A DNA stretch of 64,000 nt from Callaeas wilsoni (lineage: Eukaryota; Chordata; Aves; Passeriformes; Callaeidae): contig VWPU01013669.1 of the NCBI GenBank assembly GCA_013398955.1, forward strand, positions 62,001-126,000. The letters are read 5' to 3'. The translations under genes were made by a program, and so were the position numbers. Position 1 is the stretch's first letter, and the number at the start of each line of letters is the position of its first letter. The notes beneath the pieces were generated by a model. That model ran no database searches and was not told where the DNA came from. It worked only from the letters and a program-made list of their open reading frames with translations. Below are positions 25,877 to 39,373 of this stretch, piece after piece.

Positions 25877-26529
25877 TCCTTCAAAACTGGTAACCTGGAC
25901 ATGGCAGTGGGCTGTATGTGTCAGGGACAATAATTGGAGCCGATGCATGTTAGAGTGAACAGGTAGCAGGACCAAGACCTGAGTTCATGACTCTTCTCCT
26001 TGGCTTTGATGTGACCATGCAGAGTAGGACGTGCTCAGGGCTTGTGCCACCACTTACACAAAGTTTCACAATGAATAAGACAGATGATGTCAGATCCTGA
26101 AGAAAATGGGGAATAAACTATGGAAATTCTCTGGGAGAAGTGGTGTTTTGTCCTGTGCCTAACCGCAAACAACATAAATCAACAGAGATCAAAGAAAATG
26201 TTCCTTCTCCCTAGCTCTCAAAACCATTGAACAGTAGTAGACCCACTACTCTATGGTTAAACAAAAAAATGAAAGGAGTGATTAGAGTAAGGGAGTAGGG
26301 CAGTACACAAACTTTAGAAGAGGAAATGCTGTATTTAACAGCCATTACTTGCCTTTATATCATGTAAGATGTCAGAACATCAGGGCTTCCTCTTCCCATC
26401 TCCGTCACCGGCAGTGGGTGGTCAGCAGAGCACCCCATTCCTGAGAAAAGAGATCACCAAGAAGACAAGAGTCAAGCTCTCCACAGCAGTGTGTGGTGGG
26501 AAGGCAAGGCATAAGTGGAAAGCAGTTCG

Positions 26530-26732
26530 GACTGGTTAAAAGGATATTTATTTTTCCCCTGGGGACAGCCAGAGTTGCCCAGAGATTGTGCAGCCTCCTT
26601 GGAGGTTTTCGAGGCCCACTTGGATAAAACTTTGAGAAACCTGGTCTCATCTTATGGCAGATGCTGTTCAGAGCAGGATGTTGGACTAGAGACCCCCTGA
26701 GATGTTTTCCACCCTAATTATCCTGTAATCAT
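26530..26732 (+). mobile_element. CR1 3'-end fragment, plus orientation
   Basis: The plus strand carries the end of CR1 ORF2 and its 3' tail. GTTGCCCAGAGATTGTG, CCTTGGAGGTTTTCGAGGCC and TTGAGAAACCTGGTCTCAT follow in the order found in CR1, then GTTGGACTAGAGACC and the terminal TTTTCCACCCTAATTATCCTG. The section before about 26569 is more diverged and its boundary is approximate. Small substitutions and gaps mark it as an old, inactive copy. Any open frame through it is remnant CR1 and not a host exon. Confidence 0.88.
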
Positions 26733-28070
26733 ACTTTCCCTGATATTGTTTGCATATTAACTGATCCTGTATCAGAAAAGAAAGCAGCTCTATAATGGGT
26801 AGCAAGGCCTCTGTCTCAGTATTGGAATATTTGAGTTCTTCTGCCTTTTGTAATGGCCAATTAAGTACCACTACAATTACATTACAATTGAGATTACACC
26901 TAGATGTCTAACTCCTCTATATTAATATCCAATTTTGGCTTCTGTGTGTCAACAAGCCAGTAGCTTTCAGCACAGAAAGTTTGCATGCTGCATGTACTAC
27001 ATATAGTATGGTGTTTTGATATAGTGACCCATAATAGGAAAAAATACACACGCACAAGAAATTAATCTTCATCTCCTGGAGCTGTTCAAACGTCCAAGGT
27101 TCCATCAGACTCTTCCAGCTTAGCGCCATCTTCCTTTGCATTCCTAGGGGATGAGAACATAAGGAAATGCCATTCCTTTTACAGCTAAATCTTGCTATTC
27201 CTCCAACTACTTCTGAGATATTGGTACTGTTTGTTCTCCTAGCAGCAACTTTGAGATACTCAGTCACATATTGCTCAGAGAAAATACAGAAGAAAAACAA
27301 GTAGAAATTTTGGTGGAGACCTTAATTATGAACACATAAGGATAAGTACATTTTTTTTCATTAAGTCTAGAATGTCCAGCCTGTACAACACAGAAAGAAT
27401 TTCTAACCTTTCTCAAGTAATGTCATTGATGCCAGATATTTAGTGCAATGATTTCAGCAGTGAATGTCAAATATCTCTCAAATATTTGCATGCTTCTTAG
27501 CTCCTAAACTGACAAGCTTTAATTTAAGCAGATATAAGTGAAATCTGCCACGGCACATGTTGGCTAAGATATTTAAATTATACAGGCCACAACGAGAAAG
27601 ACACAGAGCACATGCAATCCTCATTAGAATCAGTGTGGCAGGGGCTCTTCTCATTACAGTTATTTAAACAATAAATTAATTAAAAACTCCTCAAAAAGCC
27701 CAAGCACAAAACTATTCAAGATGTGTGGGAAAAATGCCACAGTCTTGCAATCTGCTCTTCCTGGAAAAAAATGGCAGTCCTCTCTTTTCATCTTTATTTC
27801 TCTTTTCCGTACAGATCTCATGTGTAGTATATAATACATAACCAAGCAAATGGGGCAACAGGAAGCGTGAGGGTATTAATTCCTGCATCATACCTTTGTG
27901 CAAGCTCAATAGACCCCAGCAGTGTAGGTAGTGGCAAACTGAACTGCAGGGCTCCTCAAGTTGCTGAAAGAATTACCTGCTCTTTCCAACATGAGTCCTT
28001 AATATGTCATACCTCCCTCAGACCATTCTCTTGTCTTTAGCCCATCCTTTAGGGATAGATAGGACACACA

Positions 28071-28135
28071 TTAATTTTTTAATTTTAATTTTTTTTTTTA
28101 CTTTTTTTTTTTNTAACTTTTAATTTTACTTTTCT
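28071..28135. repeat. Poly-T/TTAA low-complexity tract with ambiguous base
   Basis: The tract is almost pure T with scattered AA and AC interruptions. It contains the only N in the window, at 28113, flanked by a run of T. The N probably marks a consensus failure in the homopolymer. Read on the minus strand it could be an old poly-A tail, but no retrocopied gene is recognisable next to it. Confidence 0.85.
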
Positions 28136-30233
28136 CAGGAAAGCACTACATGCCAGCCTATATCTTTCTATCTTCTTTCCTCCACCCCAGCCTTTTGAGC
28201 CTGTTGGCACATTTCAAGCCAGCTACTAGAGGACTAGAAGGCAAAAGATGAGCTCTCACAAATCACGTGAAAGTTAGAAGGGAGGAAATAATTGTACAGC
28301 TTTCAACAAAAGAGACCTCTAAGAAGGCTTCCACCATATTTTTAGTCACCAGAGAATCCCCAGAGGCAAGCACTCTGAGGAGTTTCCCAGCTGCAGGCCA
28401 ACCTTGGAATAGAGCTCATACCTTCTTAGGCACAGGTTAACCCAGTGACAAGATCCAAAGCCATAGAAAACCAGGCTTCTTGTGTGCCACTCATTAATTC
28501 CAGCTTTCAGACCCTAATTTTAGGTCTGCTTTTGGATAGAACTAATTGTTATCGTCACCTGTCTGCTCACGTCCATGGAGGACAAAGGACTGGATCTAAA
28601 CCCACAGTTAGGTGCCTACAGTGCCACTTGGAGAGATGGAGAGGCCTGATAGCAAGGGATCTTCTGTCCCTCCTCTAACACTCAGTTCTCCTCCAGAGGA
28701 GTTACTGAGGCACCTTTAATTCTTCTGCTGAGCATGTCCAGGAATATAACAGTTTTGGCTACATTGGGCCAAATATCTTGGAGCCATCCTACCCCAGAAG
28801 GCATTTGGGACTTATGAACTAGGCCCTCTAGTGCTGACATTCACTCAGCCCACGGCTGGTGGAGAGGAGAAAGTTCTATTGAATCTGTCCTGTTAGACAA
28901 CCAGCAACAGCTCAGTTCCCAGGGTCGAGCGAGAGTGGGCAGAGGGGGCTCTCCTTTTGGGATCTGGTCACTTTCTGCCCCAGGTGCCTCCATCCCAGGT
29001 AGTGCTCAGAATTATTATCTCAGTCTGAAGCCAAGGGAACTGGGAATAACAGATGATGATAATGACTAACTACAGACATCCTGCTAATGCCCTGCTGAGA
29101 TGATCAGCCAATAAATTTCCATCCAAAGATAAGTGCCTAAGAAAATGGAACATGCCAACGTCTCTGCACTGATGGAAGAGGCAACCTAGACCATTAAACT
29201 TCTCTCTCTTACACAGGTACCTTTACAATCTGTCCTTCAGACTCCAAAATATAAAATTCATTCCTTTAAACTTGTAACAATTTTATTTTTAATAAATAAT
29301 CCAGATAAACTTGTTATATTCAGTTGGGATACATTTCAGGCTCTATAAATAATGTTCGCTATTTACATTAGAAATTTAGTGCAGAATTTCAAGTCTTACT
29401 TTTTAAACACCAAATGCTTTTAGTAGAAAGCTTTTTAGAGAATAGAATCTTTCTTGTATTATGCATTCATAAATTTCCTTCAGTGATAGGGGTGAGTTGA
29501 AAGATCAGTTCAACACTGCTGATTAGTTTCTTAATTAAGTTATTGTGTTCAAAGAGGGATAAATAAATACTGGTCACAATTTAAAGAGAGGCAAAAGTGG
29601 GTCACAGAACTTGAAAAGGCTTCCCAATGAAATAAAAACAACAAAATGTTGCATTTTTTTCCTCTGGAGAAGTGCTTTTGCGAGTGGCTAGTGTAATTTT
29701 TCTCCCTCTCACAAAGTGGACTGGAAATGCTGCACTGAGCTATCATGAAAAAGGGGTCAGTCAGGGGTGTTTTGTAAGGTGGGGAACGAGATTTACAGCA
29801 ACATAATCAGTTGGCCAGTTCATCATTACACACTACACGTGTCCTAAATTAGGAGAGCATGAAGCGGGTGGATACATTATGCTGTTTCACGGGAAGCAAT
29901 TTGAGTGAGTTGTTCTTGTTCCAGTTCTTTGAGACTCAACAGCACATCTCCCAGGAATCTGTAAATCATCAGCAGGTGATATTGTTGGCTGTCATAGCAC
30001 AGACAGGCAGAGCCAGTTACAATTTTTACCAGGCTTTTTTTTCTGTTCTTGTTCTTAAAATTCTCCATTCCAGGAAGCTGCAAAACAAACCACGAACCAA
30101 TAAGTAAAGTAGGGCAGCGCAAAACAAAATTCCAGAGATAAGGGACATGCTGATAATATAGTCTTTGACATCTGTTTGGGAGCATTGCTGAGTTAAATAT
30201 TAGTCCTTTACCAGATTAATAAACGTATGCCTG

Positions 30234-30245
30234 CTCTCTCTCTCT
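30234..30245. repeat. Short (CT)n run
   Basis: Six CT dinucleotides in a row. It is a minimal microsatellite with no further structure. Confidence 0.7.
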
Positions 30246-33200
30246 GTTCACCTACGTAGCCACTGCCAGTGCAGTATCTGAATACCCCTGGAAACAGCAA
30301 TGAATGTACCCTCAGAGCACTCCACTGGAGTATCAAAATATAGAGATTAACAGACTTCTCTGATGACAGATGTAAAATATATGGCAGAGAAAGATCCCCA
30401 GAATCCTGGTTCCACATAACCACAGCAGAAGCATCTATGTTACAGGGTCCCCCATCTATCTGGTACATAAAAGGTTGTTACTGATTGCTTCTGTGGCCAC
30501 TGAGGAGGGAACAAGATTTACTTCAAAGACAACTGTGTTGGACATGAGGGGAATCTTCTAACTGCAGAGAAATGAGATACTGGGACAGGATATTCACAGC
30601 AACACTTGTAACTTGTTCTTCAAATAGGTTTTTGAAAAAGGGCTGATAAATAATCCTCAGGAACGGGTATTTTGAAAGATGGAATTGCCCTGCTGTGTTC
30701 TGTGCTGTGGACATGACAGCCTAGGGTATTACCTAGTTTGTTTTGCTGTCTTTAGCTTTGCAGTTCATATCAGGACTTGAGTGGTAGACAAGTAGTGGTG
30801 ACATTTATTATCACCATGGTAAAATAGAAATGGGTTTAAGTCTACTGTGTCGGAAGATATACGAAATTATATAGCTCATGGAGTTATTAGAATAAACCAA
30901 GAAGCTACAAAGGACTACGGACAGGCTCTTTTCAGCAATGTTGAAGCACAGTCAGTGGGGCATGAGGGAACCTCTCCATACAAAGAGACTAGAGCTCTGA
31001 CATGAAATATAGGGAGTATGTAAGGTGTGCTGAAAACCAAAGTAACGTTCAAGAATTCTCTCAACAGCTGATCAGTCAAGAATCTACGAGGTGGAAAAGC
31101 AAATGAAATGGCCACATCTGCATGGAAGATGAGATCTTATGGGTCCAACCCAACTCATTTTTAATTCAACAGAGCACTTCCATCTGACTTTAGAAGCTTA
31201 GACTTGGCTTCCCCCTTACAAAAAGTGACCCAAACTTCATATTTTATAAAGGGCTGAATTCCTAGGGAATGCCAAGAAATTTAGCACCCTCCAATGGAGT
31301 CTCTTGTTACAGCATACTTGTGTGGAATTTCTGAACATCTGGAAGCCCATCCTGACCCAAAGTCACGGACAAATAGTGACTGCACAGATGCAGTCAAAGG
31401 GCTCTCAACTTTCTTTATGTGCACTCAGCAACTCACAGTGCCCAAGCATTAAAACGCAGGTATTACATTTCTGAGCTGGGCTTTCCAGTCAAAAATGTGT
31501 CTGTGCATAACCCCAGCCATCATTTTGCAATGCATCTTCCTCCCCTTGCTTGTTTGAATGGGGTTTGCCTCTGCCCTCTTTATAGAGATAAAATAATTGA
31601 AATGGTTGACATAAAGCATGTGTTCTGAATTGTTTATGTGTTTTCTAGGGGATTTTTTTTAAAAAAAGAGGGGAAAAAAAAAAAGAACAAAAATACCAAG
31701 CATACCTGTCTATCTATGCAGCAGAAATGGAGAGGATCCGGGAACAAATACAGCCCAGTTCAAAACCATGGTTTGCATTCTGTGAGGAAAATACATGTTG
31801 CATCATGTATGGGTATGTGAGTTTTCTATGGATTAAGCAAACATTACCATATGCTGCAGGTCAAAAAAAAAAGATGAAATCCTGTGCATGTGTAGAGATA
31901 CAGATATCTGTCTCCTTCTGCCATTTCTAACAGCATGCAGAGCTAGAGTTCATAGCAGGATCTGGCACTGAGGAGCCAACATGTGCGTCTGAATGTGGCC
32001 CTGCAGAGATAGATACATTTGTTTGTATGCTTTTACTACATCAGGGGTGGAATATGCAGTTCATTTCTTCTCTTTTGGCTAAGCTGGGGAAGGCTCAAGT
32101 CATGAAGCCCTGGCAGCATACCACCCATCAGGGCATTCCTGACATAGGGCTCAAGATCCTCTGAGTAGCCAAACTGCAGGTATATACCTTAGAGTTTCCA
32201 CAGCCCAGCTCGCCATGTTACAGGATCACAGCTGTGATAACCTGATCTTCACTACACTCTAGGGAGAACTCTAAGTCAAAAGCTTTTCAGAGCTATAGGC
32301 CTCAGTTTTCTGTTCATGAGAGAGACCATTTTTATGTGGCCATGGTATGTTGCATATATCTGGAGATTATGTTCAGCTGTTGCCTTTCCAAACCTTTTGA
32401 TACAGTGCCTGTAGATGTTCACTAGCCTGTCAAGGATAAAATGAATACGGGGGAATCTTGGAAAGACATCAAGCAGAGAGGAACCTAGATCACAATAACA
32501 TGATATCAAGTGTAGATAACAATCCAAACTTATGTAGGGCCTGGGGTTCTGTTGACCCCTTTCTGTCCACAACATCGATACTTACAAAAAACCCTCTAAA
32601 ATTTTACACATGCAACTTCTGTGACATTGGCCATTGAGGAACTCATGCTGGTTTTGGTAAGTGCTGGGAAAACTGGCCTTTTTGGCAAAGAGCTATTACT
32701 TTTGCCTCTGGGAAGCAAAGAAAGTAAAAATAGATCAGTAATTACAGCTCAAGAGACAGATTTACATGGCCCATGTAAATAAAAAATTTGGCCAGGCTTC
32801 TTTTATTTTCAGCTGTTTCATCTTTATAATATCTTTTCAGCTTTACATTAAAGATAGTTCTTATCACAGCTAAGAGCCTCAAATCCAAGGCTAGATGTGG
32901 AATATCCTTTACCTAGACCAACCCTTTTTAACCCCATGTCTGCCCTTTACAGAGCTTAAGCTCTGGTTCAGAACCAGACACAATTTCCAAGCTGCCCTCT
33001 TTTAACAAAAATCTAATCTTTTCTAAGTTTGCTGGCCATAAAGCATTTCTCAGTTGCAATATAGTCTGGCTTCCCACAATGCATCCTATGGTCACTTCTA
33101 GAGAACCTATCCTAAGTTGGTATACACTGTTCAGGAAACAAAGGCAGATACTAGTTTTCTAGTGTGACATAAGGCTGTAAACCTCTTGCAAGCCGACCTC

Positions 33201-35542
33201 CTTGCCCTTCTCCCTCTAAGGCCAGAAACCTATTCCTACAGATTTTTTGTACTCGAGGCTGGAATCAGCCATCAGAATGATGAGGGGAACACACGACAAC
33301 ACAGCTGGTCTCTGCTGACACGGTGAGTGCTACAGGGGAGTCTGCTGGCATCTCTGTACCTGCCTTGACAAATATTGCTGTCTGGTTATTGAAGTCACTT
33401 GCAGATCTCCCCTCTACTCACATGATGAGCAAATCCAGACCACTGACTCAAAATCTCTATGCTCTAGGATCCCCTTCCTTCCTGTTTTAACAAAGACAAT
33501 TTCAAAATCTGGTAGCTTGAAAACTCTCAGAGCTCAGCACAAATTGCTTTAAATCCCAGTGGAAAACAGATTCTTCCATCTCAATAACGTAGAGTTTGCT
33601 TAGAGAGCTGGCAATTCAGAGGAGACTGAACCACAGTTCCTGCCAAGCCTCGGCTGCACACCACAGCAGCCGGGGCAATGAGTATTTATTTTTTCCCACA
33701 GTGGTGGAATTGAGACATCACTTGTGTAAATATGTTTCCCCATGTTTTAAATGACGGCTGCTAAAGGGTGTCTCCCACACTTCAGGAAGATGAGAGCACA
33801 TCTTTGTCTAGTCACCTGCTCTGGAAAACTCGGATCAGGTCACATACCTCCAGCAATGTCTTAGATTGGACACCCCTGCTGGCCCTTAAAACACAAAACA
33901 TTCTCCTAAGGTGATGCCAAGGACCTCGTCAAAACATTATAGATGTGAGAACACTTATTCTCCTCCAATTAGCACCTGTCATCCTCCTCACTAGTTTCAG
34001 TTATCCTCACACATAAGCCCACACTTACACCCATCCATTACTGTCTCAAAGACCTTCTCCACAGCCTGCTAGGGGCTTATGCTAAATACTGATCTAGCCT
34101 CAGTCCCGTCCAACCAACAATACCTTTCACACTTTGCTGACTAGCAAACTGCAGGAAAAGCAGGATTATTCTTTGTCATCCTCAGCCCAGCAAGCATCAT
34201 CCTTCTTAGTCACTCAAGTCCAACACCATACAATGTCTCAGGTCTTTCTTACAGGCCGTGGTTGCTGTTGCGGCCTTACAGGAACCAAATGTATTCCCTT
34301 TCTTCTCAGGGCAAAATGCCAGCACCATGAAGAGCCTGCCTTCCCAAAATACTCAGGAGTCAGCACAGTAATCAGCAAGAGCCAGAAGCTTTCTACAGAG
34401 CCCCAGATATAGGACTGCCACTAGGATTTAACAGTGTCCAACAGAGGCAGATGTGGCCAAAGAAATCCAGCTGCTGCCAAACTGGTTGCAGTTGCAACCG
34501 CATCTGAATCCGGCCAGCACTCTGAGGTGGTCTTCTCACACCTTTTCCTTGATGTGAGCAGCTCAAGCATGCCAAAGGGGTTAGGATCTGCACAGATGTG
34601 AGTTCAGGCAACTGCAAACAAAGAGAACACAAATCTTGGAACAGAAAAAACCCAGCAGTCCTCACCACTCCTTCCCCACCTCATCTTCCCAGCTGTTGTG
34701 TATTCACATGCTGAGGAGCTCCCAAACCTTCCCTAAGCCCAACAGTTTTCAGTGCTCAGCTCCAAGCCCTGAACCATTCCTGCTGGCTCCCAGGAGATGC
34801 TTTATAAGGGCCACATGGGAATGTCATGGCCCAGTGCTGTGCTTGGGAGTTTCCTAAGAGCTCTGTTCCAGTTTCGGGGCTATGTGTCGGGTAGAATAGG
34901 ATGCCCCACACTGCCCTCTGTAAAAGCTCTCCTCCCCTCCCCACAGCCTTCTGAGAAGGGGTAATTTTCCCTTCTCTTCAGAACCGAAGCAGGTAGAAGA
35001 AAACACCTTGCTGTTCACCCACAGCTTTCCTAACAAAATAGAACATGCACTAGCAGAAAAACAAAATAGCTACCTCCCTTTACAGCAAATTACACAGTTT
35101 TGTCTGATGTATTTTTCTACTCTAAAACCATCCCAAGAACGAAAGCAGTAAGTGGGCACCATCAGGGGGCTGGGAATAAGTATCAGAACAAGTTCCACCA
35201 TAAAGCACTTGTGTAGCCACAGATACACATACAATGATGAGGACACAGAAAAGCTCATGAGGGAATCAACCATTTTGTTGTCAGAGAAGGACTTGAATGT
35301 TGTCCCATAAATAAGGGTGGGAGCCACACACTAAGCAGCAAGAAGTAAACTGAATATTGAGTTGCTGCTCAGTAATTGAGCACAGCCCGTTCTGTGCACG
35401 AAATAAAGCAGGGATAAAAGGGGGGGAAATAGCAGAAGCATATGTAATTAAATGCTATGACAGAAAAACATTCCCACAGGGACTAACAGAAGATACCAGG
35501 GGTACCTGGAGTTCTGGCGCTTGCGGACGTGAAAGCGTCAAG

Positions 35543-35591
35543 CACGTGCATGTATGAGTGTGTGTGTGTGTCTATTCCTGCTGTGCACGTG
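35543..35591. promoter_or_regulatory. Two CACGTG E-boxes flanking a (GT)n run
   Basis: Perfect palindromic E-boxes CACGTG lie at 35543-35548 and 35586-35591, 43 bp apart start to start, with a GT-rich run (35557-35572) between them. CACGTG is the core site of MYC/MAX, USF and CLOCK-type bHLH factors and is rare in CpG-poor DNA. GCG words just upstream (35519-35535) give a small local CpG enrichment. Regulatory activity is only inferred. Confidence 0.3.
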
Positions 35592-37200
35592 GGATTGCTC
35601 CATCCACAGGTCATCTACATAAAATCAGTAGCTAAGTCCCTCGAGACAATGCTGGAGGGATGGGAACCAAGGCTAGAAGGACAAGTGTCAGAGGTCCATC
35701 AACAAAAAGCTATGCAGAATAACAGTGTTTCCTTATACTGTTCATGTACATATATAATTCCCACTACTGAGGAATTTGTGTGAGTAGCAGGGCAATTACA
35801 GTCACATTGCAGGTTACCTACTAGGAAACAACAGCCTTGCCTTTGCAACTCTGAGGGCATTCTTTAATTAATATCTTTTTTAATGTGCATGCATTCAGCT
35901 TCAGCATGAGCGATGGCTGGAGTAGCAGAAATTCATGATACCTCTCTTCTAGTAGAGGAAGTAGGAAGCTAGGCACCTACCCATCATTTACACCTCTCTC
36001 CAGAATGCTGTTTGCCTGCAGATCACTGATCAAAATGATAGTTTTTGGTCATAGATCAAAAAACAGTTGTTCCAGCTCTGAGACAGGCTAGGGAGTGAGG
36101 CAAGGCCTGGGTGGAGCTGGAAAAAATGACAGCAGGCAGCAGATGGGAAGTGGAGGTAGCCCAGGGAGGAGAGGCAGTGGAAAACTATCTTAGTAGGTAG
36201 CAGCTGGGATGAGAGGGGAAGTGGTCAGTTTAAGGGGAGAAGAAAAGACAGAGCTGTAATGCTGTTCACTCTGGTCACTTTACTGCAAATTACAAAAAGC
36301 AGAATTGAAAAGGAAAATCAGACGGCAGCCTTTAACTTCTCTGTTTTCTGGCAACCTGGAAAGCCTTGTTCTGATCATTAGAATAACGGCCAGTCTACAG
36401 TATAGCAAGAGAGGAGGGTGCCAGCCACTTCTCTTCCAAAACAAAAAAAGGTGCCAGAAATTTTCCACTGGTTTGGGCCTAAGGGTGCCGGTAAGCCGAT
36501 TGCTAATCTCTAACACATGCCTTGTCTCAGCAGTCGCAGTGGGGTGAGGCACAAGAGTTTTAATTTCTGCTTTACATCCTTCCCGCTAACGCCCAGCATG
36601 CCTCTCCCTTCACCACATGGCTTTGAGACCTCTGCTTCTACTATTTTCCACCTTCTTTTTTGAAAAGTCAGCCTCAAGGCCAGGGAAGGTGGTGAAACAC
36701 TGTGCGGGAGCAAAACCCAAACACGGCTACTTAAAGCAAATATTATTTTTCAACTGAAAGACTTTTAAATTTTTTCCCCCCAGTTTATTTTTAGAACAAT
36801 GGTAAAACATACAAATCCTGGAGGCCTCAAGCACTTTCCTGCTGTGCTATTGACTTAATTTATTTCTTTAATTTGTTAAAACTTCACCAAAAAAAATGTT
36901 ATTCTTTGGAGGCTTTGCTAGCCCAAGTTTTGCATATATTATTTGCTGCAAAAGATTAATGAGGTAGCAGAGGCATTTTTTAATGGATTCCCTTGGTTTT
37001 CTCTCACTCTCCATCACTTTTTCTTCTTTTTCAACTCACATGGCAGTGCAGGTCCACGAGCCTGCTAAGAGCTCTCCACAGACAGGATACAGGGCATGGG
37101 AAGAAAGTAATGAAATCAAAAAGCCTCTTTCACAACTCTTGCCCTTCTCTTTCCCCACTCGGAGATACCATGCTGGCCAGAGCACTGCACCAGCCTCCAG

Positions 37201-37346
37201 CGGATCCAACGCCTCCAGAGCCCCGTCCTTTGCGAGGCTCCGCGGGAGTGGACGGAGCTGACCACCCCGCGTTTACAGGAAGGCTGTGCGTGTGACAGCA
37301 GCTGATCCTACGCATAGTTCAGAGGTGCCGTCAGCGAGCCCGGCGA
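37201..37346. promoter_or_regulatory. Miniature CpG-dense patch
   Basis: I count 15 CpG dinucleotides in 146 bp with roughly two-thirds G+C, against an AT-rich, CpG-poor background. The density tails off through about 37515. It is shorter than the usual 200-500 bp threshold for a CpG island. Vertebrate CpG clusters mark promoters, unmethylated enhancers or, occasionally, old GC-rich exons. Several open frames cross it on both strands because GC-rich DNA has few stops, and none is recognisable as a protein. A cryptic or non-coding transcript promoter is possible. Confidence 0.4.
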
Positions 37347-39340
37347 TGCACAGAGGCCCTTCTCTTGGCTCACTGAGGAATCTGCTGACACTCCCAGAGA
37401 CTCTTGGGGAGCACTTTGGATCCTGGCCCCAGAAACCTTCCCATCGACCTGCTCGTCTTACGGGAACTGAGCACTGCCTGAAGTGTGGCAGCAGCACAGA
37501 CTTCCGTGGCGATGGCTAAGAGTCAGATCTGTTTCTCTTTCTTCACCCAGAATAACCAGGCTATTTGTCAAGAAGACACACTATGCTTAGAGGTGTCTAA
37601 ATACTTTCTCTTCGCTCAGCCCACACGCAGCCTCTATTCCACAGAGCACAGATTTTGCCTAACAGGAGGTGAAATGGAGACAGAAAAGAGGAAAACAAGA
37701 AGTGAGGGAGCACAGAGAGAGTGGGTTAAGATACTGGAGTCAGGGCAGAGAAATATGAGAAGTTCTTTGTGATAGCTTTAGAGACAGGGTAGGTCTGTGA
37801 TGGGGCAAGGGTATGTAAAAGGGAGAAGAAGTCACAAAACCCTGCTGCAGAAGTGAGGAGAAGAAAAGTGAAAGTCTCTTGAAAAGCAGCCAACAGAGAC
37901 CTCCTCTCTTTCTTCACATGCAAAGCTGATTTTTAACCTGAATGGACCAAAAAGAAATGGCAAGCAGCCATTCTTCTAGCTTGCCTCCCTGGCTTTGGGG
38001 AAGTCTGCCCATTGCTTTAGGGCTGGAGACTCCTATGTGCTGAAGAACTGAAGACAAATGCCCTTGTGCATGACTGAGGCCAGGCCACTCAGCACATCAC
38101 TGCACTCAAACCACTTAGAACAGTTTGGAGCTCTGTCCAACTTGACCCATCAGAGAGAATACACAATAGGAACTGAGTCAGGGATAGTAACCATGGTATG
38201 ATTGCATTTAGGGGGATCAGCTAGTGGTCCAAGGGCCATGGGCAGTCTATGGGGCAAATCCATGCAGCTCAGTATCTTTTTTTGCCTTAGTCTTAACACT
38301 AACACTGTCAGGACAATTGCCAAACATTTCTGAGTGTGCCACTGGTGCAGCACTGAGCCTGATAATCTGCTCTTGTGCCTGAATCAGAGTGTGTCAGACA
38401 TGATCAGCCAGATTTCTGCAGGCTCTGGTCTGCACACTCAGTTGCCCCGCTTCTAGTGCTGGTGCCACACAGGCACAAGTGTTCTCTGAGAAATCCGGCT
38501 CCTGTAGTGTGCCATTCAGGCAAATAACACCAGCACATTTTTCTCACCTTGTCTTCTTTTTCCACACAGAAAGAGCAAGGCAGAGCAACAGTGCAGGAAT
38601 AAGGAAATGACATGAAAGTACCTGTCTGGAACAGCCCACTCAAAGACAATGACACACAGTAAATAACCCTGAACACTGAAAAATGGGGCTGCCATTCTCT
38701 GTCACACCAGAAATGTCATAAACCACAAAAGAGACATGCCAATCATTTGAGGAGCCCCCCAGAAGAATTTTTATAGCACCATATTTCATAACATCTTTTG
38801 CTATCTAGAGGGCCCAATTTCCTAATTTGTGTCTGCCTCTGCCTCCGCAACTCAGTCTCCACTACTGCGGGTGCATTCAAGTCACTGGCTACCCATCCCC
38901 AGAGGTACCCAGAGCCCTCCAGAGCACATAAAACACGGCTTCATGCAACATGCTGAATGCTGGGATCCAAAGGAATGACTTCTGAGGGAGGCAAATGAAA
39001 ACAATAGCTCAGTTCTGGTTCAAACTAAGGAATAAGATCAGCTGAGAAGGAGTGTCCCTTGTGTACTTGTCAAGTGTCAGAGGCAAGACTTCTGTCCATG
39101 TTGAAGTCGGTGCTATCAGACAAGGTAGCTTAGACCTACTTTGGGCATTTCTAGATGAGTTGCAAGCACAGCCCTACACCCTCTTAGGCAACTTCGAAAA
39201 AATATAAACATTTAGTTCAACCAACAGAATTTTAAGTGTGCAGAGGTAGCCCTAATACCCTTGAGTATTACCGAATGGATTGCTCAATATATCACGTTGA
39301 TCAAAAACTCAAAAAGATTCCCCTTCTGGATTTTCTTTGG

Positions 39341-39373
39341 CTTGGGTTTTTTTGGTTTGGTTTTTTTTTTTAA
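39341..39373. repeat. T/G-rich low-complexity tract
   Basis: Runs of T broken by GG (GGTTTTTTTGGTTTGG then T11). Same composition class as 53736-53804 and, on the opposite strand, 61637-61712. Confidence 0.75.

Larger units (their letters stand above)
24083..26529. other. Non-coding stretch between two CR1 copies
   Basis: No gene recognised. It contains a 27-bp tandem duplication at 25831-25876. The stretch at about 25000-25300 is AT-rich with several TAAT words and ATGCATAA at about 25197, described separately as a weak regulatory candidate. Open frames are under 95 codons and unrecognised. Confidence 0.7.

Noticed and set aside
26515..26700. 61-codon plus-strand open frame as a small gene
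   Set aside because: Most of it is the end of a CR1 element, so it is retrotransposon remnant and not a host gene.
28071..28135. Poly-T tract as the tail of a minus-strand processed pseudogene
   Set aside because: The adjacent sequence contains no recognisable retrocopied gene, and the tract has many A interruptions.
35157..35172. CTCF-like word CACCATCAGGGGGC
   Set aside because: It lacks one core base of the CTCF consensus, and such near-matches are expected by chance in 64 kb. A second near-match at 52420-52431 also misses one core base.
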